Below, one piece after another: positions 1-12,189 of a stretch of DNA of 64,000 nt. Origin of the DNA: Owenia fusiformis (lineage: Eukaryota; Annelida; Polychaeta; Sabellida; Oweniidae); the NCBI GenBank assembly GCA_903813345.2, contig CAIIXF020000011.1, positions 24,730,166-24,794,165 on the forward strand, written 5' to 3'. The first letter of the stretch is position 1; every line of letters begins with the position of its first letter. The notes below the pieces were generated by a model. The model did no database searches, was not told the DNA's origin, and saw only the letters and a program-made list of their open reading frames with translations. A program made the translations under genes and the position numbers.

Positions 1-234
1 TATGACTCAATTTAATGAAATAAAATGCTCAATTTCAGCCTTGTGACGTCACTATGACATCATTATTTTTGCATAATTTATGCAAATTAGGTAAAAATGA
101 GAAATATGGGTAATTCTCTTCATTTTGATATATGACAGTCATATATTTATATAATATTAAATAAAAAGCATTTAAATTAATATTTAATGCACATTTCACC
201 AATTTTAACCACTTTAAGGATCAGGCGTTAAGGA

Positions 235-415
235 GAAATCAAATATAACAATAGATTCAGACGGGGATGTGAGCTGATGTTCTTCAAATCTATACATAGA
301 GGTATATTTCATATTATTATGCCATATTTACTGTGCGTGTGACACAATGATTTACAATACAGTATTTATAATACCAAGACAGCTCAATCTTTCTACTCAA
401 AGCCAGAATACAGAG
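235..415 (+). repeat. Dispersed repeat, copy 1 (inverted copy at 27001-27176)
   Basis: This stretch matches the reverse complement of 27001-27176 over about 175 bp with few differences, for example the shared GACGGGGATGTGAGCTGATG and TGTGCGTGTGACACAATGA. Similarity stops sharply at both ends. No terminal inverted repeats or coding potential were recognised, so the family is unassigned. Confidence 0.85.
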
Positions 416-1171
416 ACACGCCTAACCATCGCGTAAGCAGGCGTCACCGTACAGCGTCAAAAAATACAGTAGTACAGGTTTCTGTACGGTGACGAAATTA
501 ACTGAGTTGAAGCAAAAACTATAATGAGGGTTTTAAAAAAATTAATTAGATGAAAATAAATACGATTTCGGGTGTAATAAAAACAGCATTCTCTTAGAAG
601 TGGTTTTAACTTTCTAATTATGATAAAAGTTTTTCGACCACTGCTCGGATTTTTTCTAACTGGATCGGCCCACAATTGTTTTTTCGCTTTTTGTTTGGTT
701 ATTATTTTTCAAAACTTGCGAAAAGCGCGAAATATAGTAGCGCGCAAAAATTACCGGGAGTACATTAGTATCAAGGTTACTAGAGGTCATTCACCAAAAT
801 GGTTTTGAGTAAACAGTAAAACTTGTAAAATCCGAATGCCCAAGTTCACTCAAGCCATTATAACCAGTTACCAAATGATATTGTTACTACGTCAATTGAA
901 ATACTCAATTCTGATTAGTTGATGATGTACTGTTGACCGCTACTAGGTACTGTTGACCGCTACTTTTGAAAAAATGTTTTTTTAAATGTTTTTAAAAAAT
1001 TGAAAAAATAAGTTGGGAAAAAAATTACAAATATTCGACAGTTTGGGGATTTTTTTGCTAAAATATGAGACCTACACTTATCAATATTATGTTCATGTGA
1101 TATTCAATGATATAACCTTCCATTTATTATATTCTTCAGACTAACAAAACAATTGTTTTACTTCTCTATTC

Positions 1172-1261
1172 GGTCAACTGGCAAAAGTGTATACCTGAAC
1201 AGTAAACCTTGAGAGTACTTTCAAGGTTTACAGTATCAGTGTACAATTTTGCCAGTTGACC
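1172..1261. repeat. 90-bp hairpin, miniature inverted-repeat element
   Basis: The sequence starts GGTCAACTGGCAAAA and ends with the inverse, TTTTGCCAGTTGACC. The arms continue inward through an inner CAGTAAACCTTGA / TCAAGGTTTAC pair, so nearly the whole unit folds back on itself. It looks like a non-autonomous DNA transposon remnant. No clear target duplication is visible. Confidence 0.7.
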
Positions 1262-1535
1262 TCAAGAAAGGTCTACAATTGTATAATGTTAACTGATATG
1301 CTTCTTGGATACATGAAAGAAGTTTTACAATTGTATGTACTACTTCAGAATGTACTACTTAAAAATACTAATCCAAGATTCTTGAAAAATGGTATTTTAA
1401 AGAAATGTTGAAAATATTTGAAAGGATATGTAATAAAGTATTGTATACAGGCACCATTGTTTATTGAAAAAACAACAATTTGAACAAGACAGAAATCTAT
1501 AACTACTGTGAATAATAAAAGTCTCTCTGTTGCAG

Positions 1536-4500
1536 GTATCTGATGATGAGGATGATATTCATCCGAACATCGATACCCCAAGCTTGTTTAGATGGCGCCA
1601 CCAAGCACGAGTTGAACGCATGGAGAAAGATAAAAAAGAAAAAGAGGAGTTTGAAGGAGGTTACACAAAGTAAGTGTTTAATCAATCTAGTGTGGCTAAA
1701 AAATGTAGTAGTTCAATATATTCTCTGTTGAAATTCCAGGCTATTTAAATTATATAAAAAATTGACCATTTTGAAACTTCTTTGTTTATCCCTTAGTTTA
1801 AAAATCTCTGTGATAACTAGAGTAAGAGATATACGTGGAATGTAGAAAATAAAAGATAAAATATTAAGATTAAAACTCAGGCCATTGTGCTGTGACAGAA
1901 ATTGCATTTACTTTAGTTATTATTGATACGAAGAAAAGAATTCAGGGAAAGGTATCTCTCAACATTGTTTACTTATTCCTTTCCTAAGAAAAAGATGATT
2001 GTTGATTATCACAGATTCAAAAAACAAAATTGCGGAAAATATAAATAGCTCAGAATTATATCTTGGTTTATTATAGAGATCCATAAAATGTTTTCCTAAC
2101 ATCTATTGTCATTGATTAGATGCGTATGATCAACAAAGTTCCATTTATCAGCGCAAAATATGATATACCCAGGACAGCAAAACATTTCATGAAGAATGTA
2201 TTCCATCGCTAACTCAAATACCAGTTGAGAGATTTGGTCCAAAATTGAAAATTTATATGCTGATGCCTTGGGACCATGGGACCTCTGCTAAGGAAAATTT
2301 TCAAAATATCTGCTGAATTAAATTGGCCACAATTGCTGCTACTAATCATGCTGTGTTTTTACCTGTACATGACAACCACTAATGAGGCTTTTTATTTTTT
2401 TATTTCTTTATACTTCAGCTATCAAAGGAAGATGAATGAAATGAGGAAAAAGATCAGAGAGGCCGAACAAATGGATGTGAGTAACACACAAATTACAAAT
2501 CAATATCTCATTTCAACATGTCGGAAACCAGGATATATATTGGATTTATGCCACTTTTCACCATTTACCCTCAAAATATACAAAATGTGATGTTTAATCT
2601 GGTTACTTTTTTCACTTAAACAGAAATTGTGTAAATTAGATTGAAATTAAAAATCTTAATTTCTTGTCATCACTTTAAGGTATTCAAGAGGTAAAAAAAT
2701 TACCTCACAGAGGTTACCAATTTTATGACAATGTACTGTACATGTGAATATTTCAATTATAAGACCTGTGAAAGTATTTTCCATCCTTTTAATTAACACA
2801 TAATTGGTTAATTAAAGCGTACCTCACAGTGTTTCTTGTAATACTCAAGTTTTATTGATTAGTTCTTTTATATTGAATACCTATTACTACTGGAAAGAAA
2901 AGGAGTGAAAACATGGGAAAATGTAAAAGTAATGCTGTTTTCATAATTATGAAGTGCTATCCCCACGATTTTTTATGGGGAGGATTTTGCTATTTTTTGC
3001 TTTTTTCATTTTTTGTTTTTGCACATTTTAGAATTTTAAATATTGTGTTACCTTTTAAGATATTTGAACAGAGTCTCAATGAATAATTGAGGGGAGATCT
3101 GGAAATAAAGAATTAATTGCAGGTAGACTGGTTGTGATTTATGCATGTTAATCTGGAAGACAGACCAAGGAACCCCTTCTTAAATGAGCCCTGTATTATT
3201 TTAAGTGTACCCATCCATGGAAATACAAGTACACACCGTGGCCTTTTGTACGAGTCATGTTGTATTTCGTTTCTAGGAAATGACAGGTGACCTTCAAAAG
3301 ATGAAGATGGAATTTGCAGAATTGGAAAAACATGAGAAAGAATGGAAAGAGAAAGAAGAAGAACTAAAGAAAAAAGAGAGAGTAAGTTGTATATTGTGTT
3401 ATATTGACAGCCATATTTAATCAGTTTATGCTTCAGTTAATGTGTTTTCTATTGAGATTCATCTCACATTTGTTCATAATTTGAACTCATAAAGCAATGT
3501 TTATAATTCATCATTATGGTTCATCATTTCCTTTGTTTCATCAAGCCTGCATTTTCATTACCAGGTAAACATGATACCAAAATACACAAACTTGCACATA
3601 CAATACTAATTTATTTGGTATTTTGATTTCAGCTGGCACCACAGAATATAGACACACTTTGTAAGGAAGGCAAAAGTAAAACAGTAAGTGTTACGATTTT
3701 CTAAATTTTACTAATATGAGGAATGTAGATGAGCTTTGTCAAACTACCTTACACTGTAATTCAGTCTATGTGTACATATCCATGTATTCTTGCACCAAGT
3801 CCTTGTAGGTCCTGCCTACATATACAATTTGTACAACTCAAATTTCAGAAATACTAAGCTTTAACTTTAACCAGAAATGAAATATTCAGAAGATTCTTAA
3901 TTTACAATGAAGTGCAGAGCCCAACTAAAAAACTTGATGATCTACTGATTGACCTAAAAGTCTGTTTACATTTACAGATTGTTTAATAACCGTAAACATA
4001 TTTTTGGATCACCCTGTATATTTGTTTTCAGATTATAAACAAAGTTGAGAAGCCAAAGGAACTTACAGAAGATGAGAAGCTTGATAAGCAGGTAACTAAA
4101 GAGAAAAATGCTTTACAGCATATTGATGAAATTTGGATGTGGGGAATGCCAAGTACTGTCCCCACAGGTGTTTCTGCCATCACAATTCATTTCCTCAAAA
4201 TCAGGTGTATTGCTAAATAGTAATAAAATTCTCTAAAAATCTGTGACCAAATTGTAGTAAAAAATAAGTCTATTTTCTGTTTTTTATAAGAAAGAAAAAT
4301 GTGAGCCAAAAATGTAAAGTATATATTTAAGAAAGGTCTCTGATACTTATTCCCTATTGTTCTTGTTTTTAGGTTGAAATGCAGAAAAAACATGAAAAAG
4401 ACATGAAAAAATATGGAATGTTACGTAAATATGAAGACAGTCAAACTTTCTTGGTAGAAAACCCACATCTAGTTTGTGAGGAGACAGCTAACTATTTGGT

Positions 4501-7176
4501 GGTCTGGTGTATTAATCTAGAGATGGAACAGGTATAAGTACAGTACAGATAGTAGTCCATAGTAGTTGAAATAGTAGTCGACCCTCAAGTCAATTTATAT
4601 CAGTTCTTGATGATGTTAGGTCATGCTACAGTTGATAAGTTAATGGGGAATTAAAAGAAAAGTGAAATTACATGTGAGATGAGCAGAAATGTTCTCCTGA
4701 TAATTCCCATACTTTCTTTTTATGATTTTATTTAGAGTGAGACATACTGACATAACTAACATTTAGTCACTAAGCTTGTATGCCCATTATGGGCAGATTA
4801 GAATTAGTCATCTGGAGCAATATCTCTAAAACATTGTGCATAACCTTTTATAAAATTCTGAATTTATTTGCATTTTAATATTAAATTTTGGCAGAATTTT
4901 TAGCAATTGTAATTAACAATATTTATGAGAGAGGGGCCATTGACTAATAAACTTCGACCTTGAACACTACATAGACTTATACAAACATGCTAAAACAGGT
5001 CTTACAGTTGTCCCCAAATTAAACACTTCAACTAACTTCACATTTTTCAATCTCAAGTCATCTCACCATGCCTTCCCTTGTGAGTGCAGTTTTGTTCACA
5101 TTTTCTTGTTATATTGCAGAAACATGATCTCATGAACCATGTTGCCCATCAGACCATTGTAATGCAGTTCATCCTGGAGTTGGGAAGACAGACAGAGGTT
5201 GACCCCAGAGGTTGTATCCGACCATTCTTCTCTAGGTACAGAGATCACGATAGTTGAAAAAACTTGTTAGCCATTGTGGCTAAATCTTCCAAAAAATTTT
5301 TCGCCAACCAAAATATGAATTAGCCATTTTGAAAAACCGTAAAAAAGGGAACATTAAAATGATCCAATGTCTGATGATGACAGTTTCACTTTCAGTTTCA
5401 CTTTTCAAAATCATATTCAGAAATAAAAAAACGTCAATTAAAATTGAATGTAAAGCATCTGCCGCGAATGTGATCGGCATTTCACATAGTCTGCACGGTG
5501 TAATATCACCAATTCGTTTATCTTGTGATATCGGAGTCCCAAAATACTTCCAAACTGCCGACTTTTTCGACTTAGATGCCGGCTCGATTTTTCAATTTCT
5601 TTCCTACATCCGGCATACTGATAATGCACTCGATTTGCGAACGACGATGAAGAAATTTACGAACAAGTATTACCATCTACCTGAAATCGCGGGTCCGTTA
5701 ATAACACTTTTCAATGCAAAGAAGTGTAATCTAGGTACGAGGTAAGTGAAAATATTTAATTTTTCAGAACGAAATAGGAGGTGTTCCTCGCTATTTATAC
5801 ACGTTTTTATGCATTTTGGGGAAGGAATGTATGTACCGATATTAACCCTTTCTGTCCCATGTCCCGAACCGAAGCATCCGGACCGAAATTCGGTCCAATA
5901 TCGGGAAACCGTGACACTCCTAATTCGCCATAACTGCGAAATACCTTTACATATTTTTCGCCACCTCTTTCGAAAATTCGCGATTGGCGAATGGCGAACG
6001 TCTACCGTGATCTCTGCTAGGTATGAATGTAACGCACATTAGATATATATTTCATCACAATAGACCTTTCCAATATACCTTTTGATACATCAAAAAAGTT
6101 AATACATTGAGTAGATTGTATGCAGCAATCTGCAAGCAAAGAATAAGATTACCTTATTATTAATTTAGAAAATTTTCAAATTTCAAAAGGTGGCAGGATT
6201 AATTGAAAAGAACGATTAGAAGGGGTCTTAGTTAGCTTCAATTTTCTCCACTAGATGGCTAACTTTGGTCTGATAACCTTTTGAATTTAATTGTATAAAC
6301 CTTTACTCTGGCTTTTATTTCATAATCAAACAGGTAGAAAACATATCTTAAGAGTCATGTGACTTGATCTAACAAGTCATATCAGTCAAATATGGTCACA
6401 TGATCACTCAGATGCATGATGGGAACATAAATCCAAGTGCATAACTGTGTTTAAATAATTGTTTACTTCAGAATCAAGCTGGCAGAGCAGACATATCTTG
6501 ATGCATTCAATGATGAGTTGAATAGCTTTAAAGAGAGGATCCGTAAGAGAGCTAAGGAAAAGCTTGACAAAGCCATGAAGGAACTAGAGGAAGAAGAGAG
6601 GGAAAAGAGACTGGGACCAGGTGGTCTTGACCCTGTTGAGGTCATGGACTCACTGCCTGAGGTATGAAATTAAAGCAACATGTTTTGATACTTTTAAGTC
6701 ATAGTGTTGAAGGAGGCATAATTAATGTAAAAATTGGAAAAAAATCAATAAGCATTTGGTGGCCAATTGTTCAATGTTGCCCTTTTTCCAAATGCAAACT
6801 AATATTATTGAGAATGGAGATGGCATGTTACAAATGAACTGCTTTAAACATTAGATAGGTTTTAATGACAGAATAGCCTGATTCTATCCCCTTCTGAAAA
6901 ACCTGATGATGTAGATAAGGGGTTGAAGCAAGACTGTAGTAGTGCATATTTTGCAAGTTTGTCTATTTGATATTGCAGGTTTTACAAAAGTGCTTTGAGA
7001 GCAAAGATATTCAGCAACTACAAGATGCCCTGCTTGCAATGCCTAAAGAAGAGGCAGAGCTTCATTTAAAACGCTGCATAGACTCAGGACTTTGGGTCCC
7101 CAATGCCAGGGAAGCTGATGAGGCTGCATCAGGGGAGGGGGGACAACAAGAATCTGAGGAAGGAAGAGGACAATAA
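1536..7176 (+). CDS. CDC37: Hsp90 co-chaperone Cdc37 (5' partial, nine exons)
   Basis: Cdc37 loads protein kinases onto Hsp90 in the cytosol. Exons: 1536-1669, 2419-2476, 3277-3381, 3633-3683, 4032-4091, 4373-4531, 5120-5235, 6472-6661, 6979-7176 (TAA). All introns are GT-AG and all joins keep frame, giving 356 codons; with about 11 missing N-terminal residues the total is near 367, against 378 in human. Diagnostic stretches are [13 protein letters not shown] (the family CK2-target serine) with [13 protein letters not shown], then a charged coiled coil (exons 3-6), [25 protein letters not shown] and [15 protein letters not shown] (Hsp90-binding middle domain), [18 protein letters not shown], and [11 protein letters not shown] near the C terminus. 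The Leu of HDLM matches the known Hsp90-contact leucine in human. The first exon (about MVDYS...) is not in the window. Exon 8 ends exactly where a transposon is inserted. Identity is secure; the exact donor used at exon 8 is the only doubtful border. Confidence 0.96.
5239..6016. mobile_element. CAG-ended DNA transposon inserted at the CDC37 exon 8 donor
   Basis: The element begins CAGAGATCACGATAG and ends with the inverse CTACCGTGATCTCTG, a 15-bp terminal inverted repeat with one mismatch. It is flanked by a perfect 7-bp target duplication, CTAGGTA, at 5232-5238 and 6017-6023. Length is 778 bp. It is less AT-rich than its surroundings and holds open frames of 138 and 98 codons (5329-5745 and 5746-6042, plus strand), which resemble no transposase I know. 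It is probably a non-autonomous or decayed element. The CAG ends recall hAT elements, but hAT normally makes 8-bp duplications, so the superfamily is unsettled. Confidence 0.85.
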
Positions 7177-7796
7177 ATCCTGGGACTTTTTATGTTGAAA
7201 ATGTGAACTGTATTGTTCTAAAGTCTGTATTTTGTAGTCTAATATACAGGCTCAAAAGATGGACCTCGTGGGTTCAGTGTTTCTTAGAGTCTGCAGTGGA
7301 CTAAATGCATATTCTATAGATAGGCCTTTGTACATTATGAACTGAAATGAAAGTTAAGCCAAAGTTAATGCTGCCACATATAGAATTTAAGGTGATAGGA
7401 GACCATCGATCTGCTATTTTCTGTTATGATTTTTTATTTCAAACAAAATTGTACGCCATTTATGACAAATTGTGGAACTCAACGCTTTATCTAATGTGTA
7501 CTCTTTAAAACTGGCTTCTTTGTTGGAATAACTAACTTGAAGGGTCTGGGTGCTTTTATAAGATAATTTCAATGCACATGAGTAAACTGAAAACTTATAA
7601 TTTGTCAAAGCATGTTTTGTTATTATTATTACAATATAAGAATGGATGTGAATAGTTGTTGATATTCAACAATTTTTTACTTTTAACTCAAAAATATTTC
7701 AGCTTTCCATGTTCAGGTTATGTATAAATTATGTACAGTATGTGTATTACAATGAAATTCCTGTTTCTATAGAAATACAATTTAAAAGAATATAAC

Positions 7797-7802
7797 AATA
7801 AA
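7797..7802 (+). terminator. Candidate CDC37 polyadenylation signal AATAAA
   Basis: AATAAA lies about 620 bp after the CDC37 stop codon in non-coding, AT-rich sequence, and a T/G-rich stretch follows (GTTTCTGTTAGTTCTGCTTG). It is the clearest signal in the 3' region, though others could be used. Confidence 0.5.
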
Positions 7803-7920
7803 TAAGTTTCTGTTAGTTCTGCTTGATGTTGATATTCATGTCACCACCAAAATATTAAACATTTTTAGCACCCCTTGTTCTCTATTGGCATCTGTGCAAT
7901 GTATCAACGTGTAACATTTT

Positions 7921-8050
7921 TTATGCCACCACAAGAAGTGGTGACATATTGTTAAAGTCCCAACTGTTTGTGGACAGTATTTTTGTAGTTGGTGTCTCTA
8001 ACAAATGGCAGGTGGTGACAATTGTAGAGGTTATGTCACTTTCGTAGACC
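7921..8050 (+). repeat. TATGTCACC-family repeat, copy 1
   Basis: It starts TATGCCACCACAAGAAGTGG TGACATATTGTTA and then carries a TTTGTGGACAGT block and a TCTAACAAATGGCAGGTGGTG block. The same ordered blocks recur near 43078, 48548, 58180 and 60149. The 5' part folds on itself (CACCAC / GTGGTGA). The family is unassigned. Confidence 0.6.
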
Positions 8051-11000
8051 TTGGACATATATACCCAAGGTTCTCAGTAATATGACCCGACCTTGGGAGG
8101 GCCATTGATCTCTAAGAATGAGGGCATATGTGCCACATGAGTGACAAATGATTTCCAACATACCTATGATGATGTAGACTTGTCAGAGAATGTTTTCTTA
8201 TCTAATTGACTAACACATGGGGAATTTGGTGGCTACTTTATCTGGTGGACAAACAATTTGGCAGATCCATCAAATTAAAACAGCCACAAAAACCTGTGTA
8301 GTAGTCCCAGCACCTTGACCAATCAGAAAGTAAGCAGCTACAGCTTTTCAAAACTTAATTTTAGCCCAGTTTCCATACATCATTATGTGTATGTTATAAT
8401 GCATGATAATGTCTTGTACTATACAATGCACCAATTATTCCCTTAGATGATTAGTCAGTGTTCATAATACCTTTGTCATGTATTATTCAGAAGTCATTCA
8501 GGCCAGCTTGTTTGAGCAGCACTGGGAATAATTCTTGATTCAGTAATACTATTTCAATCTGACTGAACATCTGCTCTGCATAACATATTCAACCTTTATT
8601 ATAGTAATCACTAAACAATACACATTATTTATATTTTATATACATTCTATTTATTAGTAGTTTATTTCCATGATTGTAAGGCAGTATGAGGTATATTTGG
8701 TATGCTTCTAAAGCAGGGACAATATCTTTGTAAACCACAACTCTTATTAACAAACTCAGGAAGTCTTGTATCAATCCCTTTTTCACCTGTTTACACACTG
8801 CAAAGATCACATGCATGTTTTGTTCTATTGTCAAGGCAACTTAGTATTCATAAATGATGCGATTGTTTGTTACTTCATTGTTCTATAACAAAAACAACCA
8901 ATCACAACAGTTGTATAATTGCCCATTTCCTAATATGGCCCAAGAGATTTTTCTCAGGTATTGTGATTGGTCTATAATATATCATATCTCCTATCACAAG
9001 AGTATTGATCACAATACCCCCAAAGGGTGCTAAAAAACATAAACGGACAAAGGGTATACTGGGATATTATATGAAGATTTTGTATAACATTTGTGAACCT
9101 TTAGCACAATGATGGAAAATAATACAGATTCAGATGTGTCAGGTTAAGAAATGTTATACAAAACCTCTTAGAAAAGGATTTCTTAAGCACTACCATGGTT
9201 ACAAGTCATCTCATAAAATGAAACACTACTGTACACGCATAAATTATAATGTGGATAATTACAAGGAGTACATGTCATTTATGTACAATGATTTTCTGCT
9301 AAATATTTACTATTTATTTACAAGTAAGTAAAAGAAAACACCCATTGATGTTTGGAGAAATGCTTAACTTTAAAACAATGAAAATAAATTATGTTTTACC
9401 TAAAAGGTGATCCAAGGAATGACAACATTTATGTAGCAATTCAAACAGTACTTATATGCTGCCATTTCTAAGATGCATTTAAAAATGTTATGTCGTCACT
9501 CCCGCATGTTTTATGCATTTAAAATGTACAATTTTGTATTTCCATAGTTCTGAAACCCAAACTTTGTCTGAATTTATGCATAATTTTCATTTAGTGTCAT
9601 TAATACAATAACAATTGATGTGAAATTAAATTCCCATTATATAAAACTATTTAAATATTATCAAAAATAACATCACATTCAAGTAAAATTTAAGCACAGG
9701 TGGAGCTTCCCGATTTTCACATTTTGGGATTTTGTGTACTTTATCATAGAATCCGACACTTCATATTGTCATAAATGAAACCAAACGTCATTTTGAGAGA
9801 TGATTTACAAGATCTAGAAAATAATCTTTATATACTAGAGGAAAGGACTGCTCCTCCATTCACCTCACATATTATGTTCTTCATTGGGGACTATAAGATT
9901 CAAATAAAGGCGAGTCATTTAACCAATCTATTGACTTCATCTAGGCTCTAAGCTTCCATATTCCCAAACGCCTCAATATTCCTATTTCAACCACCAAAAT
10001 ACATTGGTATTTTGACAATTTCAAATGTAAAAGTAATCATACGACATGTAGGTCATTTATCGCCTGATCACTAGGCCTTTTAGCACTAGATTTCTCATTT
10101 AGTTCATTGTATTGCACTCAGAGTGAGACTGTCCTCACCAATTGTATTAGGCAATGGTATTAACTTTCCAATATATCACCACTTAGCAAATCAAAAATGA
10201 CAATTTGACTATAATCTTATCAAAAGTTGTTGTGGTATTATGTCAAAAATAGAATACATATTTTATTGTGACATTTTCAATAGAATGTGACATCAAGAAA
10301 AATTAATTCATAAAAATATATAATTACTTATGACTCGTCATTAAGATTTGTTGACTGTGTTGAACTTGAAGAGTACAACTGCCCTGGAACTCTGTATCAT
10401 CCAACTATAATTACATACAGTAAAACATATCTCCAGTGAACACTGTTTGGACCAGCTAAAATTATTCACATTTGGCAGTTATCCCGTTAAGAAATCCACT
10501 GAAGTAAGATTTAATGTGATGTTCCAAATACACATACTGGACATTGAGTGTTCACAATTTGTCATGTTCACTTTTAGAGATGTGTTCATCTGTATTTATA
10601 CAGGTTTTGACTTTCTTATGTATGTCTAACATAAACAACAAAAATGACATGCTCCATATAAAGCACACTAGATATCACTCACATGTTTCCTCCCTTCCAG
10701 AGGTACATGGTCTGAATTTGGAGAGTGAAAAAATATAATATTGATGTGTCCAGAAATACAGCCGGAAATTTCATTCTAATTGAAGATATACCAATTACAT
10801 TACACCCAAATGTACAGTGTCTAATAATGATGACCACATCAATTTAAATAGCATTGTGCATAACTCATTATATTATATATGGCTTATGTAGTATTGTACA
10901 GTATATGTATGCATGTATGATATAATGCACATTTCAAAATTCAAAATTATTTTCATAAATATCACTGATAACTCATAAATTCACCTCTAATACATGGCAT

Positions 11001-12180
11001 TTTTGTGTCACCCTGTAGTTAGTCAGCTCATAGACTTACAAAAACATACTAAAGAGACACATTTCTTAAAATATTGTATAAAATAGTTGTCTTGTTTTTT
11101 TTTACCATGGAAACCATACACTTGATATTCTAATGATTATATTATATCAGGATCTTCTTCCATCTATCACATAACTTGAACTGTCTAGGCTTACTCTGTG
11201 TACTAGACCACAATTTGTGATTTACTGCATATTTAAAGAATAGATGAACCTTAACCCAAATAACCAACTACTTATATGGTGTATTCACTTATAATTTTAT
11301 AGAATTTTTTCAACCGGATGTTGAAAAACTAGGAAGTTAAGCTACATGTTTTTAAAGATTTCTACTTAAACATATACAATTATGGTTCTCTATAGATCAA
11401 CTCTCCCCTTTGTAGTATTTACTTACCCTAGCTGATTTAGGATAAAGGTTGAAAGAAATTTGTTAAACTTAGGTCCCTAAAAACCCAATTAATAGAACAG
11501 TGTACTAGAATAAAGTAGCACTTTTTTTTTACTGCTTAGCTATCATGTCTGCTCAAAACAGGTAAGCATTTATTAAAGATCCTAAATTGTATCAGGCTAT
11601 TGATGGTGCAGGTTTTAGATCATTTAAAACAGTTTGAAAAGATTTAGGATCAGTATTACAGACTAAGTAGAGATAACCTTTTTAAGTCCTTCCTTGACTT
11701 ACAATTGTATAGATCTCCCTGGATCACTTGTCTCAATATCTAGTAATCATAATAATTTCTGGATCTCTAGTGTTGTGGATCTTTTGTGCTGATCAAATTG
11801 TTGATCCAATCCCCTGAATCTCTTGTGCTGGTTCAGCCTCCTGGATCATTTGCCTTAATCCCCATATATCTCTTGTGTTGATCAATTCCACTGACTCTAT
11901 TTGTATTGATCCCCTTGAATCTCATGTCTCGATCCCCTTGGATCTCTTTAGCAACTCCCTCTTAATTACCAGTGTTTATCCTCATATTTTTAAATTGCAC
12001 AATTGAGCCATTGTAATATAATTGCTTTCCACAGGTTCAAGCTTTCATAGATTTAGGCAATCACAAAAGTGAATACAGCACATGAGCAATATTGTAGGAT
12101 ATTTTCAAGAATTCAATATTCAATTCAATATCAGATTTTTATCCAGACTTCCAACAAATCACATCTCAACAAGAGTTATT

Positions 12181-12186
12181 TTTATT
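12181..12186 (-). terminator. AATAAA just after the membrane-protein stop codon
   Basis: On the minus strand an AATAAA hexamer lies only 3 bp after the stop codon at 12190-12192. If functional it would give an extremely short 3' UTR, so it may be fortuitous and a more distal signal may be used. Confidence 0.25.
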
Positions 12187-12189
12187 GGT

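Larger units (their letters stand above)
1..1535. other. Region upstream of the first visible CDC37 exon
   Basis: No coding exon is supported here. If CDC37 exon 1 were present it should read like Met-Val-Asp-Tyr followed by a splice donor; I looked for an ATG followed by Val-Asp-Tyr codons and found none, so most or all of this is probably CDC37 intron 1. It contains one copy of a dispersed repeat (235-415), a 90-bp hairpin (1172-1261) and a short direct duplication of TACTGTTGACCGCTACT near 930-965. Confidence 0.5.
7177..12180. other. CDC37 3' UTR and convergent intergenic region
   Basis: No coding exon is supported. The first about 640 bp are probably CDC37 3' UTR. A repeat of the TATGTCACC family starts at 7921. 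At 8215-8310 there is a degenerate relative of the 21606-21826 miniature element (shared GGCTACTT, ATTTGGC and CAAATTAAAAC blocks). The right-hand part may be 3' UTR of the minus-strand membrane-protein gene. At 11740-11950 a short degenerate tandem motif around GGATCTCTTGTGCTGATC recurs several times. Confidence 0.5.

Noticed and set aside
4000-4020. CACCCTGTA / TACAGGGTG motifs at several places (4010, 11004, 15772, 40076, 46820) as ends of one transposon family
   Set aside because: Shared sequence is limited to about 9 bp and no partner ends were found, so it could be chance.
5329-6042. Open frames of 138 and 98 codons in CDC37 intron 8
   Set aside because: They lie within the 5239-6016 transposon, the second crosses its right border, and neither resembles a known protein. 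Treated as part of the element.
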